DNA of 64,000 nucleotides. Origin: Ottelia alismoides. Lineage: Eukaryota > Streptophyta > Magnoliopsida > Alismatales > Hydrocharitaceae. The position numbers were made by a program, and so were the translations under genes. Under the pieces are notes generated by a model that saw nothing but the letters and a program-made list of their open reading frames with translations, ran no database searches and had not been told where the DNA came from. The stretch spans positions 372,001-436,000 of the forward strand of contig JAZKJV010009775.1 of NCBI GenBank assembly GCA_037367405.1, in the 5' to 3' direction. Positions 59,083-64,000 of this stretch are shown one piece after another; positions within the stretch are counted from its first letter, which is position 1; each line of letters opens with the position of its first letter.

Positions 59083-62000
59083 TGAGGCGACTGCTCATGA
59101 GACTCGCATTAATTCAACAATCAAAGCACGCAATGGATAGAAAAGGCAATGCAAGCAAATGTGAATCAAAATTTATTATAACCATAGAAATAAATGTGTA
59201 TAGTAGTCAAGTGGAAGTAGGGTGTCGAACACATGGAGAACAGGGGACAAACATAAATAATTGACTAAAAAAGACAATAAATGTCTGGGTTTTTAAGGGA
59301 TTTTAAAAATAATTATGGTTTTTTATCATTTTTTTGGAACATTTGCTTTTATATTTTTTCATATTATTTATTTTATAATTTTTGTTTTTATTTTATATTT
59401 TATAATTTTTATTTTTTTTCTTTTTAATGAGATAATACAAAAAATAAGTACTAATAGAGATAATATGACTAATGCAAATATAGATATAACTAAAAATATT
59501 CAAAAACTACAAAATAAATTATTTATCTTTGTTGTGTTTTTCTCTATTTTTAGTGTTTTTCTAATAAATTTTACTTTTTTTTTAATTTTTTAATTGAATT
59601 AATAAATCAAAATAGTAACTAAGATAAATATGTTGAATTGTTGTAGAACTGAAAAATAGCTAAAATCTCAAAATTTTCCAAAATGATGTATAATATGCAA
59701 TAAATATAATCGATTAAATTCAAAAATTGAAAAAAATATATTAGGATTTTTTAGAATTTTTATAATTTTTATAAGGATTTTGGAGATTTTTAATTTTTTT
59801 AGTATTTTCTTCTTTCAATATTTTTGGGATTTTTGGTTTTTAGTTGCTAAATCATATATTAAAAAATATATTTTTTTTGGAATTTTTCAAAATATTTTTA
59901 TATTTTTCTTGTAATTTTCTAAGCTAGATAAGAAAAAATAGCCTAGTTTTTTATTATTAATAAATAGGAATAAAAGATAAAATACCTTAATGAAATTATA
60001 TGTAGAAGATTAATATATATGGTATTTATACGAATTTTCTATGAATATTTGAGAACTGGAAATAATTTTAACAAAAATAAAATCTACAAAAAGAAAAGAC
60101 AGTCTAATAGGGGCATTTATGTTAATATTTAAAGTTTATGGATAATCTCGAACACAGTAGAGTAGCATAGGATCAAAAATGCAAATTTTCTAGATATTTT
60201 CAATAATATATTCTCAGAGGGGTATTTCTATACTTAATACAAAGTTTGGGGGCCAGATGTAAAATTTCCAGAATATTAAGAGCAAATATGTGAATTACGG
60301 GGGGTAAAATGCAAAATAACCAAACTATTATATGCTATAGACAACAATTTATGGGCTAAGTAGAAAATACAAAAGGCGGGGGGTATATATGGGAAAATTA
60401 CCCCCATGAGCACGATCAGACAATGATCGATGCTTCACTTGAACATGTGGTGTCCTCTGGTCGCTTGATGATGGTTTGCGGATGGCTGACTTGGATCAAA
60501 TCCTAGAAGAGGATCAATTGTCGAGGCTTGGGTGCATCCAACGGCTAGGCTACAAACTGGAGCGCGCTCCTTAATTGGATGGTGGCTGCTTCAAGCAAAG
60601 AACATGGATGAAAAGAGTCACCCCTGAGCTTTGATCAGTGGATTCACGCTCCCCTGGTTGTATCTGTAGCTGCTAAGATGTCCAAATCATCCCTGGGGAT
60701 GACCCACAGCTCCTGGAAGCTTCAAAAGTGGTCGGGACCCATCGATGAGGTCTTGGTTGCTTAGGAAAAGATTAGGCTCCAGGTATCCTGAATCAAAATC
60801 AACTTTTAATGAGTCCTTCAGCCCTCCAAGACCTGCAAGAAGACTAAGCTCACAAAGACTAAGGGTCTGGGTTTTGTTTCAAGGTGAAATGAGGCGAGGT
60901 GCATTGAGGCAGACGTCTCTGGTGAGGAAAAAAAGTGGAGACGTTGATCTCCTGATCTGGAGTGATTCAAGATGAATGGAAACACATGGGGTGTTGAGTA
61001 GAAGAAGTGGAAGAGGGTGAAGGTGACAGTAGGGTCGGAGCATAGTTGGAACGGGTTGAACGATAGCCGGAGTTAAGCTCCATGGTACTATGGGAGCTAA
61101 ATATCTAAGCCACTGCAAATGACTAAAAGCCAAACCAAAAGTAGAAATAAAATGCAGGAATAAAAAGCTACCAAGAAAGCGAAGAAAATGGATCGAAGCT
61201 ACATGGAGGCGAGAGAGCCAAACTTCATGGCGACGGAGCTCACCGGAGGTGGATCAACCTCGATTCAATGGTGCACACACTTTTTGAATCCTCTTAGGAG
61301 CTCTTGCTATCATCAGGGTTTGCTAGATGCAAGAGGATTAGAGTTTTAGTGGCGAAAGAGGGATCAAGTGGAGAAAAAGGAAGAGGAGATACTTTATACT
61401 GGGCGACTTTGGATTGAGGTCACAACTCAGTAGATGGATCCTTGAATCTATGTAAGATCATGACGTAAAAGAGCAATAATCGAGGAGTAAATGTCCAGAA
61501 GAAATCGATCCAAATGTGTGTAAGGATCTCATGGGAAAAATCGAAGAAAAGGAGTCAACATCCCTTTAACTGTTATACGACTAGGGGTGTCGGACAGTTG
61601 ATAGAGGTCAACTAGTCTGGGCTCCCCATTGGTACAAATGGACCGCTAGAGTACAAACATGAAAAAAGGAGGAAATAAATAGAAATAAAATAATAGATGA
61701 TCTATTCAATTTTTTATTAAAACATAAAAATTGTTTATTATTTTATGAAGCATATATTATGATTTTTATTTATTTTACAACTTAATTTATTATGGGTTAC
61801 TTTGTACAACTATAAATATATGTACTTTACCTATATTTTAGATATCTTAGTTTTATTTTATAATTTATTGTCTATTATTTATTATACATATTTTATATAT
61901 TTTCTACTCATTTAAGTATACATAAATATATTTTTACTATATTTTTCTGATATTATTTGCACACTTAGATAAATAGATGTATTTATTACATAGGTATATG

Positions 62001-62789
62001 TATAAGTAGTTCATCTATGTATTTTGTATACTATTTTGTTTTAGTATATTTTTAATGGTTTTATTTTATTCTAATTATTTACATATACTATAAAGAATAT
62101 TTACAAAATTATAAGAATATAAAATAATGAAAAAATAAAGAATAAATAAAATGAATATTTTATTCAATATATTGTACAATAGGGGTCGAAAACCGAACTT
62201 TTGCATCTTAACTCCAAATTTAATGAAACTACCTTCATTAAATTGCTAATAAAAAGTTATATACAATTAAAGGTGATTTTGATGCATTTTGAGTTTGAGA
62301 GGATATTGGTCTGGGAAGTGTAGATTTTGGATTAATTTTGAGTGTAGAATGTACAATATTTTTATGTGAAATAAATTCTGTACTTTTCTATGTATTTTTA
62401 TCATTAACTTCTATGTAAAAAGTTTATTGATTTGAGGTATAAAACAAATTAAATAAAATATGTTCCAAAACTGATTTATTGGGTATTTTATGAACTAGGG
62501 TTTTATTGTATTATTGGCCCTTATCTCACCCTAGTTTATTCCTTGTCGACCCAGTCATCATGATGCCAAGATCTCGAGATGTAGGATCATTCAATACCTT
62601 TGGTATTTCATTTCTTTTTATTTTCTTTTCTTTATTCTCTTATTTTGGCTTTGAATGTTGTATTTTATACGATATTTACAAAATAAATAGTAGATGTTAA
62701 TTTATGCAGAATAATGCTATTTACATGCATTTGGCTAAGGTTTAAAGGCCAAAATGAAAGAACAAAGATGATGAAATGGAGCTTCCTCA
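59083..62789 (-). mobile_element. Athila-type LTR (3707 bp), minus strand
   Basis: It starts at 62789 (minus) as TGAGGAAGCTCCATTTCATCA-like, a mutated palindromic tip, and ends at 59083 with CAGTCGCCTCA. It has the shared 5' blocks (62160-62240), a GC-richer core at 60390-61660 with AGTATAAAGT at 61391-61400 (minus), and an AT-rich tail with 'gtgttcgacacc' at about 59220-59233. Polypurine sequence and internal tail lie directly upstream, so it is the 3' LTR of an element running off the right edge. Confidence 0.8.
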
Positions 62790-64000
62790 CACCCCACCAT
62801 AGTTGTCGTTGATAGTCCCTAGCCAACACTTATGCATATAAGTGCAGAAAAGAAAATAAAGAAAATAAAAGTAAATAAAGTGGATTGATTTTAACTTTTA
62901 AACTTTTCTTCATAAAATCAAAGTCAGGAGCTCAGTCAGACTTTTGGAAGTTAAGTTTGGTCGAAACCTTTTGGGAAATAGATTTGAAACGCAACAACCT
63001 CTAAGACCCACAAGACTCTGCCTAAGTCTCCTCAAAAGTCAGGTCAAAACAAGTCGATGCCATACGCAGTCCCTTATGACTATGAGTCTATCTTCTACAA
63101 TGTCAGTGACATGTAGCTCCTCTCAGTTGAAGTGGTAAAAGTCAATCTTTTATGACATGGTGATAACTTGTACAATGTCAGTGACATTTAGCTCCTCTCA
63201 GTTGAAGTGGTAAAAATCAATCTTATCGGACATGGTGACCCTTATTCGCTGATCTGGCAACTCTTTCCTCGAGAAGCGGGATATTCCCTTCTAAGTTCAA
63301 GGGCAACCGGCTAAAGAAAAGGTGGTCGAGAGAACAATGGAAGGTAGCCAGTGTAGCTACCTATCATACGATACTTGATCAGTATAGCAAAGTCATTCGG
63401 CTGCAGGCTCACATGGATTTGAATTTAAAGCAAAAACTAGCTTATTAACTATATACATACTTTGAAGGGAATGGATTTTTCTTTAATTTTTGCTTGTCTA
63501 TTCTTTTTGGAGTTTTGATTTTTTTCTTTTTTTTGAATACTATATACAATAGCATTTACATATGTACTTTTTCCTCTTGAACCAATAGATTATCCCTCTT
63601 TTGAAGAATTATTACAACCCACAACTTTATTCATTAGACCTCATGGCTACTGGATCAGGTTGGGGTACAATGGCCACAAATGTGTGACTTCCGATATTTC
63701 CATTAGCTTGTGTCCCATATCGAAAAATCCAGCCCTTTACCACTTCAACTGAGGTGAGCAAAGTGACAATTGCAAGTGTGCAAGTTAGGCCATTATCAAC
63801 AAGAGTCGTGTGTGTGTTCTGAAATATTGTACTTAGGAAGTCAAGACGACACTGAACCAAGTCTTGTGGTTTCAAAGAATTAAGTCTACCAGACCTCAAG
63901 TGCCTCAATTCCAGTTTTCGTAAGGTTCCTGTCATTAATTGGATAAAGGTCCAACCAAGATCCAATCTTCTGAATTTATTTATACTTGTTCAATTGTTTA
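62790..64000 (-). mobile_element. 3' internal tail of the right-edge Athila-type element
   Basis: Non-coding on both strands. It aligns with 949-1745 and with the two halves at 23531-23870 and 39694-40175. A G-rich tract occupies 62790-62803 on the minus strand next to the LTR, with an imperfect hairpin upstream (about 62804-62826). A 75 bp tandem duplication lies at 63096-63245. The 112-codon minus frame at 63627-63965 is not recognised and could be a remnant of the end of pol, but I see no motif. Confidence 0.6.
63096..63245 (+). repeat. 75 bp tandem duplication
   Basis: Two adjacent copies (63096-63170 and 63171-63245), both starting TACAATGTCAGTGACAT, differ at several positions. The related tails at 1240-1330 and 23720-23800 have one copy. 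Confidence 0.85.

Overview
The window looks like gene-poor, repeat-dense DNA from a flowering plant. I see no host gene with convincing exons, no tRNA or rRNA gene, and no bacterial features. Almost every base can be assigned to LTR retrotransposons that have inserted into one another and then been cut up. Very AT-rich sequence alternates with GC-rich blocks of about 1 kb, and those blocks are the cores of 3 to 3.8 kb LTRs. The species cannot be fixed from this sequence; the GC-rich LTR cores lean weakly towards a monocot.

Two superfamilies dominate. The first is Ty3/gypsy of the Athila type, judged from the pol order PR-RT-RH-INT, a tRNA-Asp-type primer site and very long LTRs. The second is Ty1/copia, judged from the order INT before RT, an intact YVDD motif and LTRs starting TGTTGGACATG.

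Layout: 1-4078 holds minus-strand Athila-type LTR and 3' internal fragments. 4079-6606 is another minus LTR fragment. 6607-8401 is a 5'-truncated copia LTR. 8402-9028 is a fragment of a third LTR type. 9029-16985 is a plus-strand Athila-type element with LTR, leader, decayed gag and protease, broken in pol. 16986-22175 is the 3' end (LTR plus internal tail) of a minus-strand relative whose LTR abuts that break. 22176-23870 and 39694-40175 are two halves of an older minus element. 23876-39688 is a complete 15.8 kb Athila-type element inserted into that older element, with a perfect AGGGG target-site duplication. 40176-50824 is a copia element whose leader was split by a solo LTR (43989-46617, target-site duplication TAGTG) and whose RNase H end was cut by an Athila-type LTR (50825-54616) and its leader. 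55690-59082 is a minus-strand copia remnant. 59083-64000 is the 3' LTR and 3' internal region of a minus Athila-type element that runs off the right edge.

Nothing here appears able to make protein now. The complete element carries the full set of domains, but gag and pol are broken by several frameshifts and by nine in-frame stops, all TAG. Eight of the nine fit decay at CHG sites, the context plants methylate in silenced repeats. The most interesting non-coding structure is at the 3' ends. The polypurine tracts are preceded by short hairpins whose sequences differ between elements while the pairing is kept, and the following LTR starts with a palindrome. The complete element carries three further hairpin-plus-TATAGGGGG cassettes. 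All boundaries were read by eye; identities and ages were not computed.
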